64,000 nucleotides of DNA from Mixophyes australis (GCA_036250195.1 JAVHZZ010000006.1:160945224-161009223); one strand, 5' to 3'. Positions 29,304-41,480 are shown, counted from the first letter of the stretch. Numbers and translations are program-made. Notes: generated by a model not told the origin, from the letters alone.

Positions 29304-32219
29304 GAATGGTAATGACTAAATATGTAAATTGCGGGCACTCAGTTAACCCCTTGTGTCCCTCTCCGCCGGCTGCCTCTCCACGTGGGTCCCTGCTCCCCTG
29401 AAGTCTCCGTGGCTCCTTTTGCCTCAACCTCCTCGTTTCTAGGATCTAACCCCCACTCTGGGCTGCCTCTCATGCCCCTGCCCCAGCATATGGTTGATTT
29501 TATATAAAAAAAAAAAAATCAGGATCATCCACCATTAATTGGTCAATTAATCACCAACACAGGGCCTGTTTATATCCATTATCCTCCCACCCCGCCTCTC
29601 CTCATGACCCCACCTGGTCCCACCGGGCTCCCCGTAACTCCTGACCCCTTGGACCCTCCGACTCTCGTACTTCTCCGGGTCTGAACTCTGCACTGAACTG
29701 GTTATCTTGACCCTCCGGAACTCTGATCCATCCTGATCACTCAACCCCCCCAGGACTTTTCTGATCCTGCGCCTACCTCCTGATTGCTGGATCCCTGGAC
29801 TACTCCGACTCCTGCAACCACCGGGATCCTCCGTGGACTCCCCCGTTCCTGAGTTATCCCTCCAGCTTTCCGGTATGGGCTCTCGGTAGCCCTTCACTGC
29901 TGTTCTTGTGTTTATCTGATCTAACCATCAATTTTTATCTTTATCTCTAATTTAATGTGCTTATTTTAATTTTAAGCAAATTTATTTGTTCCACCTTTAT
30001 TTTATTGTTCTCTACCATACGTTGTCTTCATCATTTAGGTTGTTATTGTTTAGATTGTTATTTCATTCTCCTCCACTATACATTGTCCCATTGATTTACC
30101 CCTGCTCTTCCCCACTTTGCTTTGTCTTCATTGTATTGCTACTGCCCTTCTGTTTCACTCCGCTCCTTAATCCTCTACTCTCCTACGTGCTGCCTTTCTT
30201 TGCCCCGTCAGTCTCTACTTGACCTAGCCCAATTCTCCTCCAGCCTCTGCTGCCCTTTTTACCTAGCTCAATTTTCTTCTTTTTTCTCCTCCAAAATTGA
30301 AGCCATCAGACTCAACATCTCCTCCTCCAACCCCTCTCCCGCTGCCATTACTGCTTCACCTCCCTCTAACAAACAACTCTGGAGCTCCTTCAGCCCCACA
30401 ACAGGCGATGAAGTTCGCTCCCTCATTCTTTCCTCTCCTCCCTCCACTTGTCCTCTTGATCCAATCCCCTCTAACCTCCTTCACTCTCTCTCTCCCACTG
30501 CCTGCTCCTACCTGGCACACCTCTTCAATTTATCACTCTCCTCTGGTGTTGTACCCTCCTCATTCAAACACGCTCTCATCTCTGCTATCCTCAAAAAACC
30601 CAACCTCGACCCCTCCTCCGTCGCCAATTATCGTCCTATCTCTCTTTTCCCCTATGCCTCCAAACTTCTTGAGCGGTTAGTCTGCTGTCGTCTCACCAGA
30701 TACCTCTCAGACAATTCCCTCCTCGACCCTCTCCAATCTGGTTAACGCCCCCTCCACTCCACTGAAACTGCCCTGGCTAAAGTCACCAATGACCTCCTAT
30801 CAGCTAAATCCAGGGGTCATTTCTCCTTACTTATCCTCCTCGACCTCTCTGCGGCCTTTGACACCGTGGACCACCCCCTCCTTCTGCAAACTCTTCTCTC
30901 TCTAGGCCTCTCTGGTTCTGTTCATGCCTGGTTCTGCTCTTACCTTGCTAACCGCACCTTCTCTGTCTCCACGTCCGGCTCTTCCACCGCCCCCACGCCC
31001 CTCCAAGTAGGAGTCCCCCAAGGCTCTGTTCTCAGCCCCCTTCTCTTTTCGCTCTACACTTCCTCCCTTGGTGCGCTCATCTCCTCCTTTGGTCTTCAGT
31101 ATCACCTTTATGCTGACGACATTCAACTCTACATCTCCTCTCCTGATCTCTCGTCCACCCTCCTCTCTCGTGTATCTGACTGCCTCTCTGCCATCTCCTC
31201 CTGGATGTCTTCACGCTTTCTCAAAATTAACATCTCCAAAACGGAACTCATAGTTTTTCCTCCTTCCAGACTCCCCTCCCACCACAACCTCTCAATCGTT
31301 GTTAACAACACTCTCTCTTTTGCCCCCCACGCCCAATCCCTTGCTCAAGCCTGTCGCTTCCAACTGCACAACATCGCCCGCATCCGACCCTTCCTCTCAC
31401 AAGACGCCACCAAAACCATCATCCATACACTCATCATCTCCCGCCTGGACTACTGCAACCTCCTCCTCACTGGCCTCCCTCTTTCCCATCTCGCCCTGCT
31501 CCGATCTGTACTCAATGCAGCTGCCAGACTTATCTTTCTCTCACGTCGCTCCTCCTCTGCCTCCCCTCTCTACCAGGCCTTACACTGGCTCCCTTTCCCT
31601 TACAGAATCCTCTTTAAACTTCTTACTACCACTTACAAAGCTCTTTCCCAGTCTACTGCTCCCTACATCTCTAACCTCCTTACCATTCATACTCCCGCTC
31701 GCTCCCTGCGCTCGGCAAACGACCGTCGCCTCTCCTCCACTCTCATTACCTCTTCCCACTCCCGAGTCCAAGACTTTTCCCGAGCTGCCCCCCTGCACTG
31801 GAATGACCTCCCTTGCTCCATCCATCTCGCTCCCAATTTGTGCTCCTTCAAACGGGAACTCAAAACTCACCTGTTCCTGAAAGCCTACCAACCATCCACT
31901 TAACCCCTCATCCACTCTGCTTGTTCTCCCTCCTCTCCCCTGGTCCCTTTTTCTCCATTGCATCACTGCCTCCCTTCGTGCCTGTTTTGTCCACCCTCCC
32001 TTAGGATGTAAGCTCGTATGAGCAGGGCCCCTCTCCCCGCCTGTCTTCATACCGACTCTTCTGCTCCGCCCTCACTCCATATGTCTGCCCGGAGTTTCCG
32101 AAGCATTGGTACTTAGTGTTTATTGTTCTGTGTTGTTTTACCCTGTATGGTCTACTGTTCGTATTATGTAAGGCGCTGCGAAAACCCTGTGGCGCCCAAC
32201 AAATAAATGATAATAATAA
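29304..32219 (+). mobile_element. L2/CR1-type LINE, copy A, internally deleted
   Basis: The RT-bearing part is clear from about 30230 to 31903 and the 3' tail GTGGCGCCCAACAAATAAAT followed by an ATA repeat ends at 32219. The upstream 29340-30230 is CT-rich and may be LINE 5' UTR or other debris; its exact left edge is uncertain. Unlike copy B, no apurinic endonuclease remnant precedes the RT, so the middle appears deleted. Poly-A at 29499-29512 and an in-frame 31-nt-scale gap relative to B further mark it as dead. Confidence 0.85.
30230..31903 (+). pseudogene. LINE reverse transcriptase ORF2 relic (copy A)
   Basis: Frame-shifted pieces encode the [16 protein letters not shown] near 30280; [16 protein letters not shown] near 30440; [17 protein letters not shown] near 30630; a stop at 30742. 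An open frame of 345 codons then runs from 30866 to 31903. It contains [17 protein letters not shown], the catalytic YADDIQLY and the LINE C-terminal region [13 protein letters not shown], then LKTHLF. Relative to copy B, residues between LSIVVNNT and LSFAPH are missing. The endonuclease domain is absent. These motifs are characteristic of L2/CR1-type non-LTR retrotransposons. Confidence 0.9.
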
Positions 32220-32312
32220 TAGCTTTGCCAAATATATTACTAATATAGGGGTGGATCTAGACTTTTCTTTGGGGGAGGGGATGTTTATCGATTAATCCTG
32301 TGCCCTACAACA

Positions 32313-32489
32313 CTATGGGGTAGATTCAATTCCCCACATTCTTTTTAACAAAGCGAGGCGCACATTATTACTGTTAATTTTAACACGGATGTGCGAGCAA
32401 AAATCAACATTGAAATTAACGTACTAATAATGTGCATCAATTACCGTAATAAGGGTAATGATGTATGCCCGGATTGAATCTACCCCTAT
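32313..32489. mobile_element. Palindromic MITE M1
   Basis: Ends CTATGGGGTAGATTCAATTC and the complement of TAGGGGTAGATTCAAT. The interior holds ATTACCGTAATAAGGGTAAT-like motifs. No coding capacity. Confidence 0.65.
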
Positions 32490-32562
32490 GTGTCTCACAA
32501 ATTAATGTATTTTAGGATACAAGTTGGTCCGGTTTCTTCTTTGCTTTATTTTAAGTAAAACA

Positions 32563-32789
32563 CTATGGGGGGTATTCAATTTTTAGCGAGATCCCCGGAA
32601 AAACGAGCACTCAAAATATATTAGCGTTAATACGGTAATATGCGCGTAAATACCGTTAATACGGTAGTTTACTCGCTGAATTTCCCTGAGCTGCGAGATG
32701 AAATTCAGCGAGTAATTACCGTATTAACGCTAATATTTTTAGAGCGCTCGTTTTCCGGGGATCTCGCTAACAATTGAATACCCCCCTAT
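32563..32789. mobile_element. Palindromic MITE M2
   Basis: A near-complete palindrome: TATGGGGGGTATTCAATT at left, AATTGAATACCCCCCTAT at right; inner arms TAATACGGTAATA around a GAGCTGC centre. It lies 73 bp right of M1 and abuts M3. Confidence 0.75.
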
Positions 32790-32976
32790 GGGTGGGTATT
32801 TATTTAGGTCCCGAGATCGCAGTTACACAGCAGCTGCGTATTACATAAGGTAATACGGTATCGCAAACAACGCAGATTTTCCTATGGGGGGGGGGGGAGG
32901 GTAACGCGTAGTACCTTCGCCGGCCGTTCCAGAGTGTAACCGCGATCTCCGGTCCTAATTGAATTTGTCCATATGT
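32790..32976. mobile_element. Palindromic MITE M3
   Basis: Left end GGGTATTTATTTAGGTCCCG and right end complementary to CAAATTCAATTAGGACCGG. The second arms GAGATCGCAGTTAC and GTAACCGCGATCTC are nearly complementary. A G-tract sits at about 32886-32896. Confidence 0.6.
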
Positions 32977-33354
32977 CCCTTAATAGCTATAAAATTGCAA
33001 CATTAAGAGCAACAAACAATATTTACATCTGCCCCTTCATCACACTGTGCCCCTTATATATACACCCTATTACTACATTTTATTCCTTTGCAATCGGGCT
33101 GGACCAATATGCAATATGTAGCAATTTTTGTCTTGCATTTAATCTGGGGGACACTGCTACCATGGGGTTGTATATGGAGTTGGCACATAACTAGTTAATT
33201 AATTGTTTAATCTAACTTACTGACAGACTCCTCCCCTCAGCAACCCCCTGTAGCCTCAATGTTTGTTAAGTGCCCAAGGAGTTGGGCTAGCATTCACTTG
33301 CTGCACAATTATTTCATTCCTTTTCTTTTAATTGCTTCTTTTCAGCCTTAGGTG

Positions 33355-33855
33355 ATTTCAAGGTTCCACCTGAACCAAGAGATTGTGATCCCAGTTTTTC
33401 GGGAATCGGGGCCTACATTGGTTTCTGTGGTTTTTGCTCTCTGAATCTATGTGGACACGATGTCGACAATCCGTCGGACTGACACTCTGTTTGTTCTGTT
33501 CGTTGCCCATAAACGGGGCTGGCTGGCTTTTAAGGCGACCGCAGCCAGGTGGATTACATCCAGCATTAGGCAGACTTATGTGGATTCCAACCGGGCTGTG
33601 CCTGGCCATCTCACAGCCCATTCCACCCGTTCAGTATGGGCTTCTTGGGCTGCACATAACTGGGTCTTGGCGGATCAGCTTTGCCAGACAGCCACCTGGA
33701 CCTCTGTCCACACCTTTACAAAATTTTACCAGTTTAATGTTTTGGCATCCCAGGAGGTTAGTTTCGGCAGTAGTGTTTTGCGTGTCAGGATGTCAGAGCA
33801 GGCCCTCTCTTAGGGGGCTGCTTTAGAACATCCCCATGGTAACAGTGTCCCCCAG
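33355..33855 (+). pseudogene. DIRS-type tyrosine recombinase C-terminal fragment
   Basis: Translation at 33451-33813 gives RRTDTLFVLFVAHKRGW, the box-II motif AHSTRSVWASWA (His-x-x-Arg) and TWTSVHTFTKFYQF, with the presumed nucleophilic Tyr. This matches DIRS/Ngaro-type tyrosine recombinases rather than LTR integrases. The upstream part (33355-33450) is in other frames. It is truncated 5' and ends in sequence similar to the minus-strand copy at 62.7 kb (ACATCCCC...CAGTGTCCCC). Confidence 0.75.
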
Positions 33856-33879
33856 CTAGGATGCAAGAAAAAAGGAGGA

Positions 33880-34110
33880 TTTAGTGCAGTAATTAGAGAG
33901 AGAGAGGGAGGGTCAAGGGATGGTTTCTTGAGTATGGGGAAGACGAGAGCATGTTTAAAGGAGGAGGGGAAGATTCCAGAGGAGAGGGATAGATTGAGGA
34001 GTTGGGCAAGGTGGGAGCAGGCCTCAAAAGAGAGGGAGTGGAGGAGGTGGGAGGGGATGGGGTCCTGTGCGCAGGTGGAGCGAGGTGAGGAGGAGAGAAG
34101 GGTGCGCACT
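33880..34110 (-). mobile_element. L2-type LINE fragment (copy C)
   Basis: Minus translation gives CAQDPIPSHLLHSLSF, then [20 protein letters not shown], the RT N-terminal region also seen in copies A and B. Only about 230 bp survive. Confidence 0.85.
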
Positions 34111-34677
34111 TTACTACATATAGAAAATCCTTACACTACTACATAAAGAAATAAATTACCACATATAGAAATCTATTAACAAATTAATTTAATGCACACA
34201 AAAATCCACTAAGCATTTATTTTTTAGAATCATTATTTTACCTAAAAAATAGCTTTCCCAGCCTTCAATAATTACCTGTATTTCAGCACATTGTGAAAGT
34301 CGAGCATGGATTTCAATATGAAGACTATGGTTTTATTGATTAATGAAATATAAGCATGCAGTAACCCAAAGCAACTACTTTGATTGTCTGATTTAAAATA
34401 GATGGAGTCTAATTTCTGCAGGACTACTGTGGGTTATAGATGATGGATGATTTAATAAAGGTACAGAGAACTCTAGCGCCATCTCTTTCCTTATTATTCA
34501 GGTGTTGATACTAAAGGGTATATTCTTTGAAGTGGACTAAACCATTCATCACAATTGTCCTATGCTACATGCCCTCTGCCCCACCCACACACACATACTG
34601 TCCTGATTTTCACTGGAAGTTGTCTGGGAAAGGGGTGTGGGCTTGTTATAGCTGTATGCGATTTGTGCAGAACAGCA

Positions 34678-34849
34678 CATGGGGGTATATTTACTAAACT
34701 GCGGATTTGAAAAAGTGGAGATGTTGCCTATCAGATTATAGCTGTCATTTTGTAGAATGTACTAAATAAATCATAACTAGAATCTGATTGGTTGCTATAG
34801 GCAACATCTCCACTTTTTCAAACCTGCAATTTAGTAAATCTAGCCCATG
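34678..34849. mobile_element. Palindromic MITE, 'GTTGCC' family, copy 1
   Basis: Arms TTTACTAAACTGCGGATTTG and its complement, with inner arms AAAAAGTGGAGATGTTGCCT and complement, around TTTTGTAGAATGTACTAAAT. A second copy lies at 47926-48090. Non-coding. Confidence 0.85.
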
Positions 34850-35185
34850 GTGTGGGTAGATATCAAGTGTGGACTTTTTTATGCTGAAAAGTATCACATA
34901 CTATATTGAAAATGTAACACTTCATATGCTAATTAGTAACATTGGGTGATAATTTGATAGACATGATTATCAACCCACCAATGATCTAAGCACCATAGAT
35001 ATAGCTTATACCTCCATCTCCGCCATCAGAGGACGTTGCTAATCTACATTATGCCACCTCTGAGCAGGTAGACACAATCAGGTATTTTACAAAGAGACAA
35101 ATGTAAATGCTGTAATCCATAAATAGTGAACGCCTACCTAAATCTGGCTTCTTCACCCCTTCCAGCTCATGTAATTAGTGCAGTC
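34850..35185. other. No gene or repeat recognised
   Basis: Short stretch between a MITE and the LINE copy B 3' end; nothing supportable. Confidence 0.4.
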
Positions 35186-37838
35186 TTATTATTATCATTT
35201 ATTTGTTAGGCGCCACAAGGTTTCCGCAGCGTCCTACATAGTACAAACAGTAAACCATACAGGGTTAAACAGTACAGAACAGTAAACACAAAGTACCAAT
35301 GCTTCAGAAACTCCGGGACAGACAAATGGAGTAAGGACGGAGCAGAAGAACAGTTGTGGAGACACGAGGGAAGAAGTGCCCTGCTCAAACGAGCTTACAT
35401 CCTAAGGGAGGGTGGACCAAACAGACACGAGAGGGAGCGGTGATACCAGGGGAGAGATGGAAGAGCGAGCAGAGTAGGTGAGGGGTTAGGTGGATGATTG
35501 GTAGGCTTTAAGGAACAGGTGAGTTTTAAGTGGTCGTTTGAAGGAGCACAGATTGGGAGCGAGACGGATGGAGCGAGGGAGGTCATTCCAGTGTAGGGGG
35601 GCAGCTCGGGAGAAGTCTTGGATTCTGGAGTGGGAAGTGGTAATGAGAGTGGAAGAGAGGTGACGGTCAGTAGCAGAGCGCAGGGATCGGGCAGGAGTGT
35701 GAATGGTGAGGAGGTCAGAGATGTAGGTGGCAGTAAACTGGGAGAGAGCTTTGTAAATAGTGGTAAGGAGTTTGAAGAGGATTCTGTAGGGGATGGGGAG
35801 GCAGTGAAGGGCAAGGCAGAGAGGGGAAGCAGAGGAGGAGCGGCGTGAAAGATGAGTCGAGCAGCCGCATTGAGTACAGAGCGGATGGGGGTGAAATGAG
35901 AGAGGGGGAGGCCAGTGAGGAGAAGGTTGCAGTAGTCGAGGCGGGAGATGATGAGTGCATGGATGATGGTTTTGGTGGCGTCTTGTGAGAGGAAGGGTCG
36001 GATGCGGGCTATGTTGCGAAGTTGGAATCTACAGGCTTGGGCAAGGGATTGGACATGGGGGGCAAAAGAGAGAAAGGAGTCAAGGGTGACACCCAGGCAA
36101 CGGAGCTGGGTAACAGAGGAGATGGTGGTGTTGTTAACAACAATAGAGAGGTTGTGGTGGGAGGTAAGTCTGGGGGGAGGAAAGACAATCAGTTTTGGAG
36201 ATGTTAATTTTGAGAAAGCGGGAGGATATCCAGGAGGAGATGGCATCGAGGCAGTCAGATACACGAGAGATAAGGGAGGGAGAGAGATCAGGAGAAGAGA
36301 TGTAGAGTTGAATGTCGTCAGCATACAGGTGATACTGAAGACCAAAGGAGGAGATGAGCGCACCGAGGGAGGAAGTGTATAGCGAAAAGAGTAAAGGGCC
36401 GAGGACAGAGCCCTGGGGGACACCTACTGGGAGTGGGGAGGGGGTGGAGGAAGAGCCAGACGTGGAGACAGAGAAGGTGCGGTTAGCGAGGTAGGAGCAG
36501 AACCAGGTGTGGATGGAACCGGAAAGGCCGAGAGAGAGAAGAGTTTGCAGAAGGAGGGGGTGGTCCACAGTGTCAAAGGCCGCGGAGAGGTCAAGGAGGA
36601 TGAGTAAGGAGAAGTGACCCTTAGATTTGGCTGAAAGGAGGTCATTGGTAACTTTGGCCAGGGCAGTTTCAGTGGAGTGGAGGGAATGGTATCCAGATTG
36701 GAGAGGGTCAAGGAGGGAATTGTCCGAGAGATATCGACAGCAGACTATCCGCTCAAGAAGTTTGGAGGCGTAGGGGAGAAGCGAGATGGGGCGGTAGTTG
36801 GCGACAGAGGTGGGGTCAAGATTGGGTTTTTTGAGGATCGGAGAGATAAGAGCGTGTTTAAATGAGGAGGGTACTACACCGGAGATTGATAGGTTGAAAA
36901 GGTGTGCCAGGTAGGAGCAGGCAGTGGGAGAGAGAGAGCGAAGGAGGTTGGAGGGGATGGGGTCGAGAGGACAGGTGGAGGGTGGAGAGGAAAGAATAAG
37001 GGAGCGAACTTCTTCGCCTGATGTGGGGCAGAAGGAGCACCAGAGTTGATTGTTGGATGGGGGTGGAGCGATGTGGACAGCTGGTGAGGGTTTTGAAGCG
37101 GAGATGTTAAGTCTGATGGCTTCAATTTTAGAAGAGAAAAAAATGGCGAAGTCAGCAGCAGAGAGGGACCGGACGGGGAGGGGGAGAAAGGAGGGAGTTG
37201 AAGGTGGCAAAAAGGCGGCGGGCATTCGAGGACTGAGAGGAGATGAGGGACTTAAAGAAGGTTTGTTTGGCGAGGGAGAGGGCAGAGCAGAATGAGGAGA
37301 GAATAAATTTAAAGTGGAGGAAGTCGGCCAGGGAGCGAGATTTCCTCCAGAGGCGTTCTGCAGTGCGAGAGCATTTTTGGAGGAAGCGGGTGAGTTTGGA
37401 GTGCCAAGGTTGGGGAATGAAGCGGCGTCGGCGAATAGGAGAGGCTGGGGCGACAGCATCCAGGGCAGTAGTTAGGGAGTGGTTGTAGAGACAGGATGCC
37501 TGGTCAGGGCAGGCCAGGGAGGGAATGGGAGAAAGCAGAGAATCAAGAGAGGAGGAGAAAGAGATGGGGTCAATCGCTTCAAGGTTGCGTCTGGTGAGAG
37601 TAGCTTTTGGCAGGGGAGGAGGACAGAGTGAAAGAGAGCAGATGATGGTCAGAGAGTGGGAAGGGAGAGTTGGAGAAATCAGAGAGATCGCAGAGATGAG
37701 AGAAGACAAGGTCAAGTGAGTGACCGAGGCGGTAGGTGGGGGTAGAGGTCCACTGGGAGAGGCCTAAGGAGGATGTGAGGGAGAGAAGCTTGATGGTGGC
37801 AGTGTCGGAGCAGTTGTCGATGGGGATGTTGAAGTCTT
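35186..37838 (-). mobile_element. L2/CR1-type LINE, copy B, 5'-truncated
   Basis: The 3' tail is the complement of an ATAATAATAA run followed by GGCGCC, at 35186-35215. The left-hand (5') edge is near 37838. It retains the end of an apurinic-type endonuclease, a linker and the full RT domain. This is the best-preserved LINE in the window, about 2.65 kb. Confidence 0.9.
35470..37838 (-). pseudogene. LINE endonuclease C-terminus and reverse transcriptase (copy B)
   Basis: Minus reading from 37838: DFNIPIDNCSDTATIKLL and a later SDHHL motif form the endonuclease C terminus (37838-37640). An open frame 37459-36134 then carries [89 protein letters not shown] and the catalytic YADDIQLY. A frame change near 36180 leads into 36180-35395 with [16 protein letters not shown] and the C-terminal tail. 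At least three frame changes (near 37640, 37460 and 36180-35850) make it non-functional. Confidence 0.9.
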
Positions 37839-39360
37839 AAAATGCAAATTTTAGTTTTTCCACTATGGTGCAAAAGTAGGAGAATTTGTGTGCCTAACCT
37901 GTATTTTGGCAAGGCGAGTCCTGATGCCAAACTCTTTTGCATTCTATCAGACATCAACATTGGGTTCTGCATAGCCAAGCAAATGTCTGTATAAAGAGCA
38001 CGTCAATTTAACCTTATGGCACTGAAAGGGTTAATGAAATTAAGGCTGTAATGTTATTAATAAAGTGATTATTCATATGACACAATGAGCATTGCTTGTT
38101 AACAACATTGCATAAAACCAAATTTTATTACAAAAGGGGAGCAAACAACATTTTATATGTAAACGTTGTACAACATTGTGCAAAACTTTGTAGGTTTTTC
38201 CATTGTACACCATTTTCATAAATATGACTGACAAAGCAATGCCTTCCAGTATACAAAAAAGAGAAGTGTCACTGTGAGTTAAAGGGTTTCTCCATGAAAA
38301 GGTGTATGGTAGTACATAGTAAATTTATATTACTCACCTCAGGTTATTCAAATGCAGATTCCCCTAGCACCAATATTCTTCCTGCACCTCACTATGCAGA
38401 AGGAGGTTTAGTTTCCACAGGGGCGTCAAAGCCTCACTTGAGAACCAGTGGTAATAACTATTATGGTGGGCTGATGGTGCTCCGGCCCCATTCATTACAG
38501 ATTATAGGCATGAAAAAATTACAGTGCGGTTTATTTTGAATGGAACAATATTTGGCACTAAATAAATAACTGGTAATAAAAAATCAGTTATATTTCAGTG
38601 TAAAATATCTGTATAGAGTTCACCTGATGAAGACTTATTTATATAGGCATATAATGCCCATATAAATAAGTCTTCATGGGCCTGCCATTTCTCTTTAATA
38701 CGGATCTCAGGTGATGTAATTCATAGCTGATAACAGTCCTGATTTGGATGGAAGTTAGAATGTTACAGATGCTTGCCAACATTAAAAAGTGACAAAAATA
38801 GGTAGAATCGTGAATTTTGAGCTGTTTTCGTTCCTACATTCGTATTTGTAGCTTTACCAACCATTTACAGTCATTATTATTTTTTATTTATAATTTGCCA
38901 CAAGAGGTCAGCATCACCATATATAACATACATTAACAGTCTCTTACCTAATGATCACTTCATAACTGACAATATTTCACCAATTTGGCCACAGGCTACA
39001 GGGAGCTGGCTGGCTACAAATAGTGACAGAGCAGCGGCATACACACATGGCAGTTTAAATAAAGAAGATACCTATGAAACAGTGGCACAGCATTGGCAGA
39101 CAGGATGGTAGTTTAATAATGTAAAGGATACCTTTAATACATACAGACAGAGCATTGGCTGACAGGATGGTAATTTGAAAAGAAGATATCCAAAACTAGG
39201 CCCACCCTACAAGTGAAATGGTTTGAGAAAATCATCCTAGGTTATTCTCAATGTTATACAGCATGTGTGACATGGAGAGGGATAGCAATGGTAGTAATAA
39301 AAGGTTATCTTAGAAAAGATGACATACCAAAGTGGGAAAAGCCCATAATGTAATATAATG
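37839..39360. other. No gene; weak short repeats
   Basis: 38626-38690 contains a hairpin with 22-bp arms (TGAAGACTTATTTATATAGGC and its near complement). 39020-39190 contains two or three degenerate copies of a unit with GACAGGATGGTA...TTT. No coding or mobile-element family was recognised. Confidence 0.4.
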
Positions 39361-39704
39361 GCAGCACAGTGGCTAAGTTGTTAGCACTTCTGCCTCACAG
39401 TGCTTGGGTCATGAGTTCAAATCCCAACCATGGCCTTATCTGTGTGGAGTTTGTATGTTCTCCACGTGTTTGCGTGGGTTTCCTCCGGGTGCTCTGGTTT
39501 CCTCCCACACTCCAAAAACATACTAGTAGTTTAATTGGCTGCTATCAAAAATTTACCCTAGTCTGTCTTCTCTCTATGTCTGTCTCTCTCTGTGTGTATG
39601 TTAGGGAATTTAGACTGTAAGCTCCAATGGGGCAGGGACTGATGTGAATGAGTTCTCTGTACAGCGCTGCAGAATCAGTGACGCTATATAAATAAATGAT
39701 GATA
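39361..39704 (+). mobile_element. Full-length tRNA-derived-type SINE, copy 3
   Basis: Most complete copy: head with GTGGCTAAGTTGTTAGCAC and GTCATGAGTTCAAATCCC (Pol III A- and B-box-like), body with TTTGCGTGGGTTTCCTCCGG, CT-rich segment, TTAGACTGTAAGCTCCAATG, and tail GACGCTATATAAATAAATGA. The tail resembles the L2-type LINE 3' end. Confidence 0.85.
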
Positions 39705-39949
39705 GTGCCAGATGGAATAGTCCTTGGCTCTCCCACCCACCCTTATAGTGTACGTTAAAAAGAACATGCATAGTTTACCAAACCCAACACTATAGTGACA
39801 GGGAATGCCACTTCCTTGGCTGAAGTGCTTGATTTGTTTGTGCCTCCCACAAAAGAAAACATTTTGGTGCAGCTTGTTGAATTGTAGAATAGATAGGGAT
39901 TTTACCAATTTACTAATGGCGTGACAGGATTAGATTACTCTGCCACCCT

Positions 39950-40255
39950 GTGTTTTTATTCCCCACACTTTCTGGTGCCACCAGTTATAAACTGTGACTG
40001 GGTGGGCTTACTCTGCCACCCAGTTTTTCCTTCCATCTGCCAGTAAACTGCTTTTATAGACCACTCCTACTGGTGTCACTTGCCACCAGACACTCGCCAA
40101 CTATGCACTAGTTGCAGGATAGTGCTGCCACCAACAGGCTTCTTCATTGGTATCTGGAATTGCTTACTTCTGGGTAGTTGGTATAGGTGCTACAGCACCT
40201 TTTTACTGTTGATTGTCCAGTTCCTCCTTTTTTGTCTGGTAGTAGCATTTTTAGG
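39950..40255 (-). repeat. Interspersed repeat R1, inverted copy
   Basis: Reverse-complement similarity to 54085-54330 and 55235-55550: shared landmarks are GGTGCTACAGCAC, CTTCTGGGTAGTTGGTA and CAGGATAGTGCTGCCACCA. Probably part of an LTR or leader of an unidentified retroelement. Confidence 0.55.
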
Positions 40256-40277
40256 AGAAACTGAAGTAGGGGACGTG

Positions 40278-41170
40278 TCATGTGCGACTTGAGCGGACAG
40301 CTTGCTCACATGGAGCTGTTTGCATCTCAAGATTTGTGTCCGTTGGAAAGAAAGGCATTACATCTGACTTAAAGCTAGAATAAAGCATGGTTGCCAAAAT
40401 GTAGTGATCCAATTTCAAGATGCAGCAAACCTTTGGGTCCTGGAGAAGCGAATAAAGAACTTGATTTACAAAGCCAACATACTTAACAAAATCACTTACT
40501 TTCATATTCTCCTTCAGCCTCTCTAGCTGCTTTTTCAGTAGTTTGGTTAGGGGTATGATTTGACTCAGACTGCCAGTGTCTGAACTCACTTAATTTGTTA
40601 CAATTTCAAAAGGATTTGTTAGCTAGCACAAAACCAAAAGGATTCTCCCATGTGCTGGAGTAAAGTAACATTTCCCCCCTCTCCCTATATCATGGCTTGA
40701 TGTGTAGATCTTGATGGCATTTTGTTGTTGTTTCTCCAGTCGCTGAAGCATGTAAAGTATGGAATTCCACTTCATTACTACCTCTTGCTTCAGTTGGTAG
40801 CATGGCAGATCACATTTCTTTTTGCAGCTGGTCCAATGTTCTACATGCGGTCGCTGAATGCTGAAAACGTCCAGAAATTTTACAGGCAACAGACAGCATC
40901 TCCTGCACTGACTTCTCACTTTGAACCACCAAGTTTTTTGTGAGTGCAAAGTATGGTACGTGCTGAAATGCCCACTTTTGTAATGGACACACATTTTTCA
41001 CACCATTTACGGCAAAGAGAAATCCTGAGGCGTCTTAGTGGGGTGAGCCGTTTTGCTTTGACATTACTGAGTTTTGCAAACAGAGTGACACCGGTATTTT
41101 TCTTAGAGGAGCCAGCAACAGAGAATACCTTGCCTGTGAATAACCTGGCATTGTGTGCTAGCACTACTAT
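40278..41170 (-). pseudogene. hAT (BED-type) transposase catalytic/C-terminal relic
   Basis: Minus translation (40994-40278) gives NLVVQSEKSVQEMLSVACKI, GRFQHSATACRTLDQLQKEM, the hAT motif region VVMKWNSILYMLQRLEKQQQ, then TGSLSQIIPLTKLLKKQLER and LDHYILATMLYSSFKSD. The order and wording match the middle and C-terminal part of hAT/ZBED-type transposases (WNST.YML.RL; LATMLDPRFK). Stops and frame changes interrupt it near 40600 and 40830. Sequence right of it (42815-44113) probably carries the N-terminal half, separated by a MITE (41193-41480) and a large palindrome (41819-42814). Confidence 0.8.
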
Positions 41171-41192
41171 GCTGAAAAACTGATGATGCTAC

Positions 41193-41480
41193 CAGGGGCG
41201 GATCTAGACAATTGCTCTACCCGGGGCGATTTTAGGGGGGGCAATTTACGTCCCGCCCCTTTCTAATATCTAGGGCTGCCGGCGATTGCACAGTATGTGC
41301 AGGTCCGCTCGGCAGTGGCAGTGTGCTGCTCCGCTGCTCTGATTGTGTTTAAAACACAATCAGAGCAGCCGGGCAGCACACTGTCACTGCCGAACGGACC
41401 TGCACAGTGTGCAGCTGTCGACAGCAAGTCCCTGCTAGGGGGGGCGATTGCCCCGATCACCCCCCCTGGATCCACCACTG
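41193..41480 (+). mobile_element. Palindromic hAT-type MITE, copy 2
   Basis: Ends CAGGGGCGGATCTAG and complement of CAGTGGTGGATCCAG. Flanking 8-mers GATGCTAC and GATGCTAG differ at the last base. The core TGCAGGTCCGCTCGGCAGTG and its complement flank ATTGTGTTTAAAACACAATC. It inserted into the decayed hAT gene. Same family as 942-1225. Confidence 0.85.

Noticed and set aside
35948..36382. Plus-strand open frames across 35.6-37.7 kb
   Set aside because: They are antisense to the LINE copy B reading frames, arising from its CT-rich codon usage.
39361..39450. Possible tRNA gene because of A- and B-box-like motifs
   Set aside because: No cloverleaf can be folded, and the same sequence recurs as the head of SINE copies 2, 3 and 5.
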